From Variovorax sp. JS1663 (lineage in GTDB: Bacteria; Pseudomonadota; Gammaproteobacteria; Burkholderiales; Burkholderiaceae_C), in assembly GCF_002157355.1 (NCBI RefSeq), contig NZ_LYMK01000020.1, positions 51,707 through 115,706 on the forward strand: a stretch of 64,000 bases of DNA. Reading direction: 5' to 3'. Shown piece by piece: positions 9,855-19,211 of this stretch. The notes under the pieces are model-generated. The model was not told the origin of the DNA and did not search any database. It saw only the letters and a program-made list of their open reading frames with translations. Within the stretch, counting starts at the first letter, position 1; every line of letters begins with the position of its first letter. Position numbers and translations under genes: made by a program.

Positions 9855-10223
9855 TCACGGGCGTTGGCTGCGCGGTGCCGTCAGCAGGTTGCTGCCCGGG
9901 GGCGGCATCAAGCGCTCGGCCGGCTGTGATTCTGCCGAGTGGATCAGTTCCTGCCGGGGATCCTGCCTCGGCACCCACTGCTGCCGCACCTGCTGCCGCA
10001 ATTCGACGAGCTCGGCCGGCGTTAGCCGGCGGCCGACGGCGGCCTCTTCCCGCCGGATTTCCTCCCGCTTCGCCGCCCGATGGGCCTCGACCGCTTCGCG
10101 CACCTCGGCGCGCACTTCGCTGCGCCGCTGGTCTCCGACCCGGATGAATCCCCAAGGTTCCGCTTGCGCAGACAGGGCGCAGCACAGCAGCAGGAGGGAG
10201 GAACTGACAAAAGCGGATTTCAT
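9855..10223 (-). CDS. Small secreted charged protein, function unknown
   Basis: The 122-residue protein has a clear signal peptide (MKSAFVSSSLLLLCCALSAQA, cleaved before EPWGF). The mature part is rich in Arg, Glu and Gln (EVRAEVREAVEAHRAAKREEIRREEA) and is probably helical. It ends in a Pro-rich tail. ATG at 10223 is chosen because the signal peptide begins there; the frame continues upstream without sense. It is divergent from ompR, so the two share a 174-base control region containing palindromes. I do not recognise a named family. Confidence 0.7.
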   Translation of the reverse strand: MKSAFVSSSLLLLCCALSAQAEPWGFIRVGDQRRSEVRAEVREAVEAHRAAKREEIRREEAAVGRRLTPAELVELRQQVRQQWVPRQDPRQELIHSAESQPAERLMPPPGSNLLTAPRSQRP

Positions 10224-10260
10224 GGATGGGAATTGGCGGGCTCGGGACGACTGTGCCACC

Positions 10261-10382
10261 GCCACATATGTGGCAAGCGTCAAGAGGGCTAGCGCCCGCA
10301 AGTTTTGTAACTTAGTGTCAAACGAGTACGAAAAGAGGCCTCAATGGCTCCTCATCCCCTTCAAAATCGGCACTGTTACAAA
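10261..10382. promoter_or_regulatory. Palindrome and inverted repeat in the ompR divergent promoter region
   Basis: GCCACATATGTGGC (10261-10274) is a perfect 14-base palindrome. TTTGTAAC (10304-10311) and GTTACAAA (10375-10382) form an eight-base inverted repeat about 63 bases apart. The right arm ends 15 bases before the ompR ATG. GTTACA is a core element of OmpR-binding sites in enterobacteria, so autoregulation is plausible. This is pattern-based inference. Confidence 0.35.
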
Positions 10383-10397
10383 TTTGGCGTTGTAGAA

Positions 10398-11129
10398 ATG
10401 AATCAATCACCCGCTCGCACAGACAAGATCGTGATCGTCGACGACGACGCACGCATCCGCGACCTGCTGCGTCGCTACCTGACCCAGGAAGGCTTCGAGG
10501 TCATCGTGGCGGAAGACGGCAAGGCGCTCAACCGCATCCTCCTGCGCGACACGGTCGACCTGATCGTGCTCGACCTGATGATGCCCGGCGAAGACGGCCT
10601 CTCGGTCTGCCGCCGCCTCCGTGCCGCCAATGACCGCACGCCCATCATCATGCTCACCGCCAAGGGCGAGGACGTGGACCGCATCGTCGGCCTGGAGGTC
10701 GGCGCCGACGATTACCTGGGCAAGCCCTTCAACCCGCGCGAGCTGCTGGCCCGGGTGCACGCGGTGCTGCGGCGCCGCCCGCCACTGGAGGCGCCGGGTG
10801 CCCCCTCCACGGACAACGAGACGGTGAACTTCGGCCCCTTCAGCTTCGACCTCGGCTCGCGCACCCTCAAGAAGGACGGCGAGGAGCTGTCCCTCACGAC
10901 CGGCGAGTTCGCGATGCTCAAGGCCCTCGTGCGGCATCCGCGCCAGCCGCTGTCACGCGAGAAGCTGGCCCAGCTGGCGCGCGGCCGCGAATTCGAGCCC
11001 TTCGACCGCAGCCTGGACGTGCAGATCTCGCGCCTGCGCAAGCTGGTCGAATCCGACGCCGCGCAGCCACGCTACATCCAGACCGTCTGGGGCGTCGGCT
11101 ACGTGTTCGTGCCGGACGGCACGACCTGA
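10398..11129 (+). CDS. ompR: OmpR-type response regulator
   Basis: This is the DNA-binding half of a two-component system. The receiver domain (residues about 10-125) has the acidic pair at VIVDDD, phospho-acceptor Asp59 in VLDLMMPGEDG, and Lys in YLGKPFNPREL. The C-terminal winged helix (about 140-240) ends in RYIQTVWGVGYVFVPD, typical of the OmpR subfamily. The ATG at 10398 gives 243 residues. The sensor kinase gene starts 14 bases downstream. In relatives OmpR controls porins and envelope genes in response to osmolarity; targets here are unknown. Confidence 0.92.
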   Translation: MNQSPARTDKIVIVDDDARIRDLLRRYLTQEGFEVIVAEDGKALNRILLRDTVDLIVLDLMMPGEDGLSVCRRLRAANDRTPIIMLTAKGEDVDRIVGLEVGADDYLGKPFNPRELLARVHAVLRRRPPLEAPGAPSTDNETVNFGPFSFDLGSRTLKKDGEELSLTTGEFAMLKALVRHPRQPLSREKLAQLARGREFEPFDRSLDVQISRLRKLVESDAAQPRYIQTVWGVGYVFVPDGTT

Positions 11130-11143
11130 GGCACCGAGTTTCC

Positions 11144-12622
11144 GTGGCCGCCACCTTCGGCCCCAAGACGACATCGCCCACCCCCTTCGGCGAAGACGGC
11201 CCGCAAGTCACTTTGCCGAGCCCGCTGGAGGGCCTCGGCCAGCCGAAGCGCAAGCCACGGCTGCAGCTCGGGCTGAGCCTGTTCTGGCGCACCTTCTTCC
11301 TGCTGGTGCTCCTGCTGATCGGCTGCACGGTCGCCTGGCTGCAGACCTTCCGCGCTCTCGAATACGAGCCGCGCGCCATCCAGACCGCGCACCAGATCGC
11401 TTCGCTGGTCAACCTTACGCGCGCCGCGCTGGTGTATTCCGACGCCATCACCCGCGTGTCGCTGATCAAGACCCTGGCCGACCAGGAAGGCGTGCGCATC
11501 CTGCCGCGCGAGCCCAACGACCGCTTCATGCCCTACACCACCGGCGCGCTGGACCAGCGTGTGACCGAGGAGCTGATCGACCGGCTCGGCGAGGGCACGA
11601 CGGTCGCGAGCCGGGTGAACGACGAGCCCGGCCTCTGGATCGGCTTCACCATCGAGAGTGACGCCTACTGGCTGCTGCTCGACCCCACCCGTTTCACCCG
11701 CCTGGGCAGCCGCACCTGGCTGGTGTGGCTGGTGACGACCATGGCGCTCTCGCTGGCCGGGGCGGCGCTGATCACGCGCCTGATCAACCTGCCGCTCAAG
11801 CAGCTGTCGCGCGCCACCATGCAGGTACGGGAAGGTGAATACGAGGCGCACCGGCTGGACGAGCGCGCCCGCACGAACGAAATTCGCGCGGTGAACGTCG
11901 GCTTCAACCGCATGGCCGACCAGTTGGCCAAGATCGAGCAGGATCGCGCCGTGATGCTGGCGGGTATCTCCCATGACCTGCGCACCCCGCTGGCGCGCCT
12001 GCGGCTGGAAACCGAGATGAGCGTGACCGACGAGGACGCCCGCGAGCACATGGCGGCCGACATCGCCCAGCTGGACGCCATCATCGACAAGTTCCTCGAC
12101 TACGCGCGGCCCGACCACGTGGAGTTCAAGCCGGTGCTGCTGCGCGACGTGGTCGACGCCTGCGTCTACGCGGTGCAGGACCACGAGGACATCAAGATCA
12201 CGGTCGACGTGCCCGCCGACCTACGCGTGATGGCCGACGAGGTGGAGCTGCAGCGCGTGATCTCCAACCTGGTCGAGAACGCACGGCGCTACGGCAAGAC
12301 GCCTTCCAGCGGCGTGGCCGACATCACGATCCAGGCGCAGGCGCACAACGATGCCGTGCTGATCAAGGTGCGCGACCATGGCGCCGGCGTCGCGCCCGCC
12401 CTGCTCTCCCAGCTCAGCAAGCCCTTCTTCCGCGGCGACACGGCCCGCACCTCCGCGGCCGGCGCGGGGCTGGGCCTGTCGATCGTGACCAAGAACATCG
12501 AGCGCATGGGCGGGACCTTCGCCCTCACCAGCACGCCGGGCCGCGGCCTCGCGGCCCACATCCGGATGCCGCGCGCCGCCTCGGCCAAGGTCGAAGGCCC
12601 GGTGGCGACTTCCTCCAAGTAG
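11144..12622 (+). CDS. envZ: EnvZ-type sensor histidine kinase
   Basis: This is an inner-membrane sensor kinase partnered with the preceding ompR. Of its 492 residues, about 45 form a cytoplasmic N-terminus. A first membrane helix (FFLLVLLLIGCTVAWL), a periplasmic loop and a second helix (WLVWLVTTMALSLAGAALI) follow. HAMP, the H-box GISHDLRTPLARLR with His277, the N-box NLVENARRYG and the G-box GAGLGLSIV complete it. The start is GTG at 11144, 14 bases after ompR. It converges with ispF, with seven bases between the ends. Calling it EnvZ rests on layout and pairing. Confidence 0.88.
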   Translation: MAATFGPKTTSPTPFGEDGPQVTLPSPLEGLGQPKRKPRLQLGLSLFWRTFFLLVLLLIGCTVAWLQTFRALEYEPRAIQTAHQIASLVNLTRAALVYSDAITRVSLIKTLADQEGVRILPREPNDRFMPYTTGALDQRVTEELIDRLGEGTTVASRVNDEPGLWIGFTIESDAYWLLLDPTRFTRLGSRTWLVWLVTTMALSLAGAALITRLINLPLKQLSRATMQVREGEYEAHRLDERARTNEIRAVNVGFNRMADQLAKIEQDRAVMLAGISHDLRTPLARLRLETEMSVTDEDAREHMAADIAQLDAIIDKFLDYARPDHVEFKPVLLRDVVDACVYAVQDHEDIKITVDVPADLRVMADEVELQRVISNLVENARRYGKTPSSGVADITIQAQAHNDAVLIKVRDHGAGVAPALLSQLSKPFFRGDTARTSAAGAGLGLSIVTKNIERMGGTFALTSTPGRGLAAHIRMPRAASAKVEGPVATSSK

Positions 12623-12629
12623 CCGAGCC

Positions 12630-13115
12630 TCAGCGATGCAGCAGCGCCACCGCGCGCGCTTCCATCGCCCGCCCCTCGCCCACCGGCCCCAGCTTCTCGG
12701 CCGTCTTGGCCTTGACGTTGACCTGGCCGGCCTCGATCCCGAGCGCAGCGGCGATCCGCGTGCACATGCCCGGGATGTGCGGCGCCAGCTTCGGCGCCTG
12801 CGCGATCACGGTGCCGTCGACGTTGCCGATCTCCCACCCCGCGGCGCGCACGCGGCGCGCCGCCTCGGCCAGCAGCACCGCCGAATCGGCGCCGCGGAAC
12901 TGCGCATCGGTGTCGGGGAAATGGCGGCCGATGTCGCCCAGCCCCGCCGCGCCCAAGAGGGCGTCGGTGATGGCATGCAGCAGCACGTCGGCGTCCGAGT
13001 GGCCCAGCAGGCCGGTGGTGTGCGGGATCTCGACGCCGCCCAGGATCAGCCTGCGTCCGGCGACCAACTGGTGCACGTCCCAGCCTTCGCCGATGCGGAT
13101 GTTGAAAGCGCTCAT
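12630..13115 (-). CDS. ispF: 2-C-methyl-D-erythritol 2,4-cyclodiphosphate synthase
   Basis: IspF makes the cyclic diphosphate intermediate of the MEP isoprenoid pathway. The 161-residue protein has the metal-binding Asp13-x-His15 (GWDVHQ), the [33 protein letters not shown] signature region, and the C-terminal [12 protein letters not shown] loop. Its ATG at 13115 overlaps the ispD stop by four bases (ATGA), so translation is coupled. The order ispD-ispF is usual in proteobacteria. Confidence 0.97.
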   Translation of the reverse strand: MSAFNIRIGEGWDVHQLVAGRRLILGGVEIPHTTGLLGHSDADVLLHAITDALLGAAGLGDIGRHFPDTDAQFRGADSAVLLAEAARRVRAAGWEIGNVDGTVIAQAPKLAPHIPGMCTRIAAALGIEAGQVNVKAKTAEKLGPVGEGRAMEARAVALLHR

Positions 13116-13828
13116 GTGGATGCGGCGCGCCGAGTCTGCAGCAGCGCCTCGGCCAGCGCGAAGTCCTCGGGGAAGGTCAGCTTGAAATTCTGCGCGCTGC
13201 CCGGAACCAGCAGGGGCGCCAGGCCGATCGCCTCGATCGCGCTGGCCTCGTCGGTCACCGTGTCGCCGGTGCGCTCGAGCGCGTCGAGCAGCATGCCGAT
13301 GCGGAACATCTGCGGCGTCTGCGCCAGCCACTTGTCGGCACGGGTCAGCGTGTCCGCCACCCGGCCGTCCGGCGAGGCGGCCTTGAGGGTGTCCGCCAGA
13401 CGCTGGGCCAGCAGGCCGCCGACGGCATCGTGCTCGCAGGCCGCGATCAAGGCCTCGATCTGGGTCGGCGTGACCAGGCAGCGCGCCGCATCGTGCACCA
13501 GCACCCAGTCGTGCGGGCCCGCACCGGCCACCTGCTTCAAGGCCTGCAGGCCGTTGCGAACACTCGCCGCCCGCGTGGCGCCGCCGACCTGCAGCAGGTG
13601 CTCGCCCGCCGCCGGAAAGAGCGGCAGCGCGGCCGAGATCTCGCGGTCCTGCGGCGACACAACCACCGCGATGCCGGCAAAGCGCCCGGCCAGCGCGCGG
13701 AAGGCTTCCAACGTGTGCCGCACCATCGGCCGCCCGGCCACGCGCTGGTACTGCTTGGGACCGACGCCGCCGGCGCGGCTGCCCGAGCCCGCGCAGGGAA
13801 TCAACACGAAAAGACGGGAAGCGATCAT
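13112..13828 (-). CDS. ispD: 2-C-methyl-D-erythritol 4-phosphate cytidylyltransferase
   Basis: IspD transfers CMP to methylerythritol phosphate in the MEP pathway. The 238-residue protein opens with [12 protein letters not shown] and [21 protein letters not shown], the CTP-binding nucleotidyltransferase loop. Further motifs are [13 protein letters not shown] and [21 protein letters not shown] at 13828 is preferred over 13849 because the conserved fold starts right after it. It overlaps ispF by four bases and diverges from mfd across a 97-base gap. Confidence 0.96.
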   Translation of the reverse strand: MIASRLFVLIPCAGSGSRAGGVGPKQYQRVAGRPMVRHTLEAFRALAGRFAGIAVVVSPQDREISAALPLFPAAGEHLLQVGGATRAASVRNGLQALKQVAGAGPHDWVLVHDAARCLVTPTQIEALIAACEHDAVGGLLAQRLADTLKAASPDGRVADTLTRADKWLAQTPQMFRIGMLLDALERTGDTVTDEASAIEAIGLAPLLVPGSAQNFKLTFPEDFALAEALLQTRRAAST

Positions 13829-13876
13829 GGATCGGTAGGCTGCGCCCAAAAGGCAGCCATTCTAGAATCGGGCCTC

Positions 13877-13904
13877 ACACCCCTCGCCGCGCGGCGCGGG
13901 GTGT
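13877..13904. repeat. Strong hairpin in the ispD-mfd divergent region
   Basis: ACACCCC (13877-13883) pairs with GGGGTGT (13898-13904), and an inner CGCC/GGCG stem closes the loop. The hairpin lies 21 bases before the mfd ATG, so it would be in the mfd leader if transcription starts upstream. No T-run follows on either strand, which argues against a simple terminator. Confidence 0.5.
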
Positions 13905-13925
13905 TCTGCATTTCTCCGGCATCCC

Positions 13926-16900
13926 ATGGACCTCCCCCACCTCACGCCAGGCAAGCGCTTCACGCTGCCACGCCCCGCCCTCTCCGCCGATGCGCTGCTG
14001 CTGGGCCAGCTCGCCGGCCGCGAAAGCGCAGCAGGCCGCGCCACCGCCGTCTTCACCGCCGATGCCAACGACGCGCAGCGGCTGATCGACGAACTCGCCT
14101 TCTTCGCGCCCACCCTGCGCTGCGCCCTCTTCCCCGACTGGGAGACGCTGCCCTACGACAGCTTCTCGCCGCACCAGGACCTCATCAGCGAGCGCCTGGC
14201 CACGCTCTGGCGCATCAGCCAGAAGGAGGCCGACGTGGTGCTGGTGCCGGCCACCACCGCGCTCTATCGCCTCGCGCCGCCGTCCTTCCTGGCCGGCTAC
14301 ACCTTCCACTTCAAGGTCAAGCAGAAGCTGGAGGAGTCCAAGCTCAAGGCCCAGCTCACGCTGGCAGGTTACAGCCACGTCACGCAGGTCGTGAGCCCAG
14401 GCGAATACGCCGTGCGCGGCGGCCTGATCGACCTGTTCCCGATGGGTTCGCAGGTGCCGTTCCGGGTCGACCTGTTCGACGACGAAATCGACTCCATTCG
14501 TACCTTCGACCCGGACACCCAGCGCAGCCTCTACCCCGTGCCCGAGGTGCGCCTGCTGCCGGGCCGCGAGTTCCCGATGGACGACGACGCCCGTGCGCGC
14601 TTCCGCCATCGCTGGCGTGAGCTGCTCGAAGGCGACCCGACGCGCAGCCGCCTCTACAAGGACATGGGCAACGGCGTCGCGACCGCCGGCATCGAGTACT
14701 ACCTGCCGCTCTTCTTCGAGGAGACGGCCACCGTCTTCGACTACCTGGGCGCCGACACCACCGTGGTGCTGCACGGCGAGCTCGAGCCGGCCTTCCAGCA
14801 TTTCTGGCAGGACACCGGCGAGCGCTACCGCCTGGTGCGCGGCGACCCGGAGCGGCCCGCGCTGCCGCCGGAAGCGCTGTTCCTCAACGCCGAGCAGTTC
14901 TACCAGCGCGCCAAGCCGCATGCGCAGCTGGCGATCCGATCCGCCGAAGGCACGCCCTACGCCGAGTTCGACGCGCTCCCGCCCTTCGCGGTGGTGCGCG
15001 GCGCGGACGATCCGCTGGTCAAGCTCAAGGCCCACATCGCCGCCACGCCGCACCGCGTGCTCTTCATCGCCGAAAGCGACGGCCGCCGCGAGAGCCTGCT
15101 CGACTTCCTGCGCGCCAGCGGCCTCAATCCCCCGGCCTTCGACTCCCTGGCCGAGTTCGAGGCCGCGGCCGACGAGAAGACCGGCATCGCCACCGCCGCG
15201 CTCGCCGCCGGCTTCGCCTGGACCGAGCAGGGCATCGACTTCGTCACCGAGACCGAGCTCTTTGCCACCGCCCCCAGCACCCGCCGCCGCAACCGCAAGC
15301 AGGAGCAGGTCAGCGACGTCGAGGCGCTGATCAAGGATCTGAGCGAGTTGGCGGTCGGCGACCCGGTGGTGCATTCGGCGCACGGCATCGGCCGCTACCG
15401 GGGCCTCGTCCACATGGACCTGGGCCAGGGTACCGGCCCTGACGGGAAGCCCCTGATGCAGGAGATGCTGCACCTGGAGTACGCCGACAAGGCCACGCTC
15501 TACGTGCCGGTCGCGCAACTGCACCTGATCAGCCGCTACACCGGCGTCAGCGCCGACGAGGCCCCGCTGCACAAGCTGGGCTCCGGCCAGTGGGAAAAAG
15601 CCAAGCGCAAGGCGGCCGAGCAGGTGCGCGACGCCGCCGCCGAGCTGCTCAACATCTACGCCCGCCGCGCGGCGCGCGAAGGCCATGCCTTCCGCTTCTC
15701 GGCGGCCGACTACGAGGTCTTCGCCAACGACTTCGGCTTCGACGAGACCGCCGACCAGAAGGCCGCGATCCATGCCGTGATCCAGGACATGATCTCGCCC
15801 CGGCCGATGGACCGGCTGGTCTGCGGCGACGTCGGCTTCGGCAAGACCGAGGTGGCGCTGCGCGCAGCCTTCGTTGCGATGACCGGCGGCAAGCAGGTGG
15901 CTTTCCTCGCACCCACCACGCTGCTGGCCGAGCAGCACTACCAGACGCTGGTGGACCGCTTCGCCAAATGGCCGGTCAAGGTGGCGGAGATGAGCCGCTT
16001 CCGCTCGACCAAGGAAATCAACACCGCCGCCAAGGGCCTGGCCGACGGCAGCGTCGACATCGTGGTCGGCACGCACAAGCTGCTGTCCTCCAGCGTCCAG
16101 TTCAAGAACCTGGGCCTGCTGATCATCGACGAGGAGCACCGCTTCGGCGTGCGCCACAAGGAGGCCATGAAGGCCCTTCGCGCCGAGGTGGACGTGCTCA
16201 CCCTCACCGCAACGCCCATCCCCCGCACCCTGGGCATGGCGCTCGAAGGCCTGCGCGACCTCAGCGTGATCGCCACCGCGCCGCAGCGCCGCCTGGCCAT
16301 CAAGACCTTCGTCCGCAACGAGGGCACCGGCGTGATCCGCGAGGCCGTGCTGCGCGAGCTCAAGCGCGGCGGGCAGGTCTACTTCCTGCACAACGAGGTC
16401 GAGACCATCGAGAACCGGCGCCAGAAGCTGGAGCAGATCCTGCCCGAGGCGCGCATCGCCGTGGCCCACGGCCAGATGCCCGAGCGCGAGCTGGAGCGCG
16501 TGATGCGCGACTTCGTGGCCCAGCGCTACAACCTGCTGCTGTGTTCCACCATCATCGAGACCGGCATCGACGTGCCGAGCGCCAACACGATCGTGATGAG
16601 CCGCGCCGACAAGTTCGGCCTGGCCCAGCTGCACCAGCTGCGCGGCCGCGTCGGCCGCAGTCATCACCAAGCCTATGCCTATCTGATGGTGCCGGACATC
16701 GAGGGCCTGACCAAGCAGGCCGCGCAACGCCTCGACGCCATCCAGCAGATGGAGGAACTGGGCTCGGGCTTCTACCTCGCCATGCACGACCTGGAGATCC
16801 GCGGCGCCGGCGAGGTGCTGGGCGAGAACCAGAGCGGCAACATGATGGAGATCGGCTTCCAGCTCTACAACGAGATGCTGGCAGAGGCCGTGCGCTCGCT

Positions 16901-17402
16901 CAAGGCAGGCAAGGAGCCCGACCTGCTGGCGCCGCTGTCGGTCACCACCGAAATCAACCTGCACGCGCCCGCCCTGCTGCCAGAGGACTACTGCGGCGAC
17001 GTGCACCTGCGCCTGTCCTTCTACAAGAAGCTCGCCACCGCCCGGACCTCCGACCAGATCGACGCCCTGCTCGAGGAGATCGTCGACCGCTTCGGCAAGC
17101 TGCCGCCGCAGGCGCAGACGCTGATCGACGTGCACCGCCTGCGCGTGCTGGCGCGGCCCTACGGCGTGGTCAAGGTCGATGCCGCGCCGGGCGTGATCAA
17201 CATCAGCTTCAAGAAGGATCCACCGGTCGATTCGATGGCCATCATCCAGCTGATCCAGAAGAACCGGCACATCAAGCTGGCCGGCAACGAGAAGCTGCGC
17301 ATCGAGCGCGAACTCAAGGAGCCGAAGGACCGGGCGCAGATGGTGCGCGACGTGCTGCGCAGCCTTGGACAACCGAAAGTACAGGAAGCCGAACCGGCAT
17401 GA
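13926..17402 (+). CDS. mfd: Transcription-repair coupling factor Mfd
   Basis: Mfd removes stalled RNA polymerase from DNA lesions and recruits the UvrABC excision system. The 1158-residue protein has an N-terminal UvrB-like region and a CarD-like RNA-polymerase-interacting domain (VHSAHGIGRYRGLVHMD, near residue 480). The helicase Walker A is DVGFGKTEVALRAAF near residue 636 and the DEEHR box is near 735. TATPIPRTL, the helicase C domain with RGRVGRSHHQAYAYL, and the C-terminal TRCF domain follow. Length is normal. Its TGA overlaps the serB ATG (ATGA at 17399-17402), so serB is translationally coupled. Confidence 0.98.
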   Translation: MDLPHLTPGKRFTLPRPALSADALLLGQLAGRESAAGRATAVFTADANDAQRLIDELAFFAPTLRCALFPDWETLPYDSFSPHQDLISERLATLWRISQKEADVVLVPATTALYRLAPPSFLAGYTFHFKVKQKLEESKLKAQLTLAGYSHVTQVVSPGEYAVRGGLIDLFPMGSQVPFRVDLFDDEIDSIRTFDPDTQRSLYPVPEVRLLPGREFPMDDDARARFRHRWRELLEGDPTRSRLYKDMGNGVATAGIEYYLPLFFEETATVFDYLGADTTVVLHGELEPAFQHFWQDTGERYRLVRGDPERPALPPEALFLNAEQFYQRAKPHAQLAIRSAEGTPYAEFDALPPFAVVRGADDPLVKLKAHIAATPHRVLFIAESDGRRESLLDFLRASGLNPPAFDSLAEFEAAADEKTGIATAALAAGFAWTEQGIDFVTETELFATAPSTRRRNRKQEQVSDVEALIKDLSELAVGDPVVHSAHGIGRYRGLVHMDLGQGTGPDGKPLMQEMLHLEYADKATLYVPVAQLHLISRYTGVSADEAPLHKLGSGQWEKAKRKAAEQVRDAAAELLNIYARRAAREGHAFRFSAADYEVFANDFGFDETADQKAAIHAVIQDMISPRPMDRLVCGDVGFGKTEVALRAAFVAMTGGKQVAFLAPTTLLAEQHYQTLVDRFAKWPVKVAEMSRFRSTKEINTAAKGLADGSVDIVVGTHKLLSSSVQFKNLGLLIIDEEHRFGVRHKEAMKALRAEVDVLTLTATPIPRTLGMALEGLRDLSVIATAPQRRLAIKTFVRNEGTGVIREAVLRELKRGGQVYFLHNEVETIENRRQKLEQILPEARIAVAHGQMPERELERVMRDFVAQRYNLLLCSTIIETGIDVPSANTIVMSRADKFGLAQLHQLRGRVGRSHHQAYAYLMVPDIEGLTKQAAQRLDAIQQMEELGSGFYLAMHDLEIRGAGEVLGENQSGNMMEIGFQLYNEMLAEAVRSLKAGKEPDLLAPLSVTTEINLHAPALLPEDYCGDVHLRLSFYKKLATARTSDQIDALLEEIVDRFGKLPPQAQTLIDVHRLRVLARPYGVVKVDAAPGVINISFKKDPPVDSMAIIQLIQKNRHIKLAGNEKLRIERELKEPKDRAQMVRDVLRSLGQPKVQEAEPA

Positions 17403-18112
17403 ATCCCGCCCTGCCCCTCTCCCCCGGCCTCGTCGTCCAAGGCTTCACACCGCCTCTCGCCCTCGCCGACTTCAAGCTGATCGCCTTCGACATGGACTCG
17501 ACGTTGATCAACATCGAGTGCATCGACGAGATCGCCGATGCGGTCGGCAAGAAGGCCGAGGTCGCGGCCATCACCGAGGCCACGATGCGCGGCGAGATCA
17601 AGGACTTCAAGGAAAGCCTGCGCCGCCGCGTCGCCCTGCTGCAGGGCGTGCCCGTGACGGCGCTGCAGGAGGTCTACGACCGGCGCCTGCGCCTCAACCC
17701 GGGTGCCGAGGCGCTGGTGGCGGCCTGCAAGGCCGCGGGCCTCAAGGTGCTGCTGGTCTCCGGCGGCTTCACCTTCTTCGCCAACCGGGTGAAGGATCGC
17801 CTGGGGATCGATTTGGCGCGGTCCAACCTGCTCGACGAGGCCGACGGCCACCTGACCGGACGCGTGGTCACGCAGTCCTGGGGCGACATCTGCGACGGCG
17901 CCGAGAAGCGCCGCACGCTGCTGGAAGTCGCATCGCTGCTGGGCGTCTCGCCCGGCGAGTGCATCGCGGTGGGCGACGGCGCCAACGACCTGCCGATGAT
18001 GGGCGAGGCCGGCCTCTCCGTGGCCTACCACGCCAAGCCCAAGGTGCGCGAGCAGGCCATGGTGGCCATCGACGAGGGCGGCCTCGACCGGCTGCTCGAA
18101 GTGCTGCGCTGA
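17399..18112 (+). CDS. serB: Phosphoserine phosphatase
   Basis: SerB performs the last step of serine biosynthesis, removing phosphate from O-phosphoserine. The 237-residue HAD-family protein has the nucleophile motif Asp31-Met-Asp33-Ser-Thr35, motif II VLLVSGGFTFF, and motif III/IV GDGANDLPMM. CIDEIAD and the SLRRRVALLQGV cap region are typical of SerB. It overlaps mfd by four bases. It lacks the N-terminal ACT region of longer SerB proteins. Confidence 0.95.
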   Translation: MNPALPLSPGLVVQGFTPPLALADFKLIAFDMDSTLINIECIDEIADAVGKKAEVAAITEATMRGEIKDFKESLRRRVALLQGVPVTALQEVYDRRLRLNPGAEALVAACKAAGLKVLLVSGGFTFFANRVKDRLGIDLARSNLLDEADGHLTGRVVTQSWGDICDGAEKRRTLLEVASLLGVSPGECIAVGDGANDLPMMGEAGLSVAYHAKPKVREQAMVAIDEGGLDRLLEVLR

Positions 18113-18139
18113 AGCAGCCGGCAAGAGCACACTGACGCC

Positions 18140-19204
18140 ATGAACGACACATCGCCCCGCTACGACGCCACCGCCCTCACCCGCTATGCCGCAGGGCTGC
18201 TGCAGCGTGCCGGGCTGGCTGAGCCGCTCGCCGACACCGTCGCCGACACGCTGGTGCAGGGCGACCTGCTCGGCCACGACACGCACGGCCTCGCGCTGCT
18301 GGCGGGTTATCTGAAGGAGCTGGAAGGCGGCCGGATGACGCGCGACGGCGCGCCGCTCGTCGTCTCCGACCGCCCCGCCGCCGTGCTGTGGGACGGCCAG
18401 CGCCTGCCCGGCCCCTGGCTGGTCCACCAGGGTCTGGACCTGCTGGTGCCGAGGGCGCGCGAACTCGGCACCGCCTCGCTGGTGATCCGGCGCAGCCACC
18501 ACATCGCCTGCCTGGCCGTCTACCTGCTGCGCGCGCTCGAGGAGGACATGCTGCTGGTGCTCGCCTGCTCCGATCCCAACACCGCGAGCGTGGCGCCCTT
18601 CGGCGGCACGCGGGCGGTGTTCACGCCCAACCCGCTGGCGCTGGGCTTTCCGCTCGGCAACGGCGGCGTGATGGTCGACATCTCGGCCTCCATCACCACC
18701 AACGGCATGAGCAACCGCAAGCACAAGGCAGGCGAGCGCTTCGACGAGGAATGGCTGATCGATGCCCAGGGCCGGCCCAGCAGGGATCCCGCCGTACTGT
18801 TCGCCAATCCGCCCGGCACGCTGCTGCCGGTCGGCGGCCTGAGCCACGGTCACAAGGGCTACGGGTTCGCCCTGCTGGTCGAAGCGCTCACGGCGGGGTT
18901 GGCCGGCCACGGCCGCGCCGATGCACCCGAGGGCTGGGGTGCGACCGTGCACCTCACACTGCACGACCTGAGTGCCTTCGGCGGCAAGGCAGCCTTCCTG
19001 CGGCAGATGGACCACCTGGCCGAACAATGCCGTACGAACCCGCCCGCCGATGCCGGCAGGCCGGTGCGCATGCCGGGCGAGCGCGGATTGCAGCGGCGTG
19101 CCGAACAGCGCGCGGGCGGCGTGCGCCTGCACCCGTCGATCGCGCCCTCGCTGCAGGAGGCCGAGCAGCGCTACGGCCTGCGCCTGGCCGACGCGCTGCG
19201 CTGA
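18140..19204 (+). CDS. Ldh-family malate/L-lactate/ureidoglycolate-type dehydrogenase
   Basis: The protein belongs to the NAD(P)-dependent malate/lactate dehydrogenase 2 family, a fold unrelated to classical malate dehydrogenase. It has 354 residues. Family signatures are GHDTHGLALL near the N-terminus, SHHIACLAVYL, FGGTRAVFTPNPLALGFP and the GHKGYGFALLVEALTAGL segment. Members act on various 2-hydroxy acids or imines, so the substrate cannot be set here. The gene starts 27 bases after serB and converges with the aminotransferase gene, leaving seven bases between them. Confidence 0.88.
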   Translation: MNDTSPRYDATALTRYAAGLLQRAGLAEPLADTVADTLVQGDLLGHDTHGLALLAGYLKELEGGRMTRDGAPLVVSDRPAAVLWDGQRLPGPWLVHQGLDLLVPRARELGTASLVIRRSHHIACLAVYLLRALEEDMLLVLACSDPNTASVAPFGGTRAVFTPNPLALGFPLGNGGVMVDISASITTNGMSNRKHKAGERFDEEWLIDAQGRPSRDPAVLFANPPGTLLPVGGLSHGHKGYGFALLVEALTAGLAGHGRADAPEGWGATVHLTLHDLSAFGGKAAFLRQMDHLAEQCRTNPPADAGRPVRMPGERGLQRRAEQRAGGVRLHPSIAPSLQEAEQRYGLRLADALR

Positions 19205-19211
19205 GGCAGGC

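Noticed and set aside
13875..17372. 1165-codon minus-strand open frame opposite mfd
   Set aside because: mfd reads as a complete conserved protein. The antisense frame is low-complexity (His, Leu, Gly, Val, Gln) and is a codon-usage shadow.
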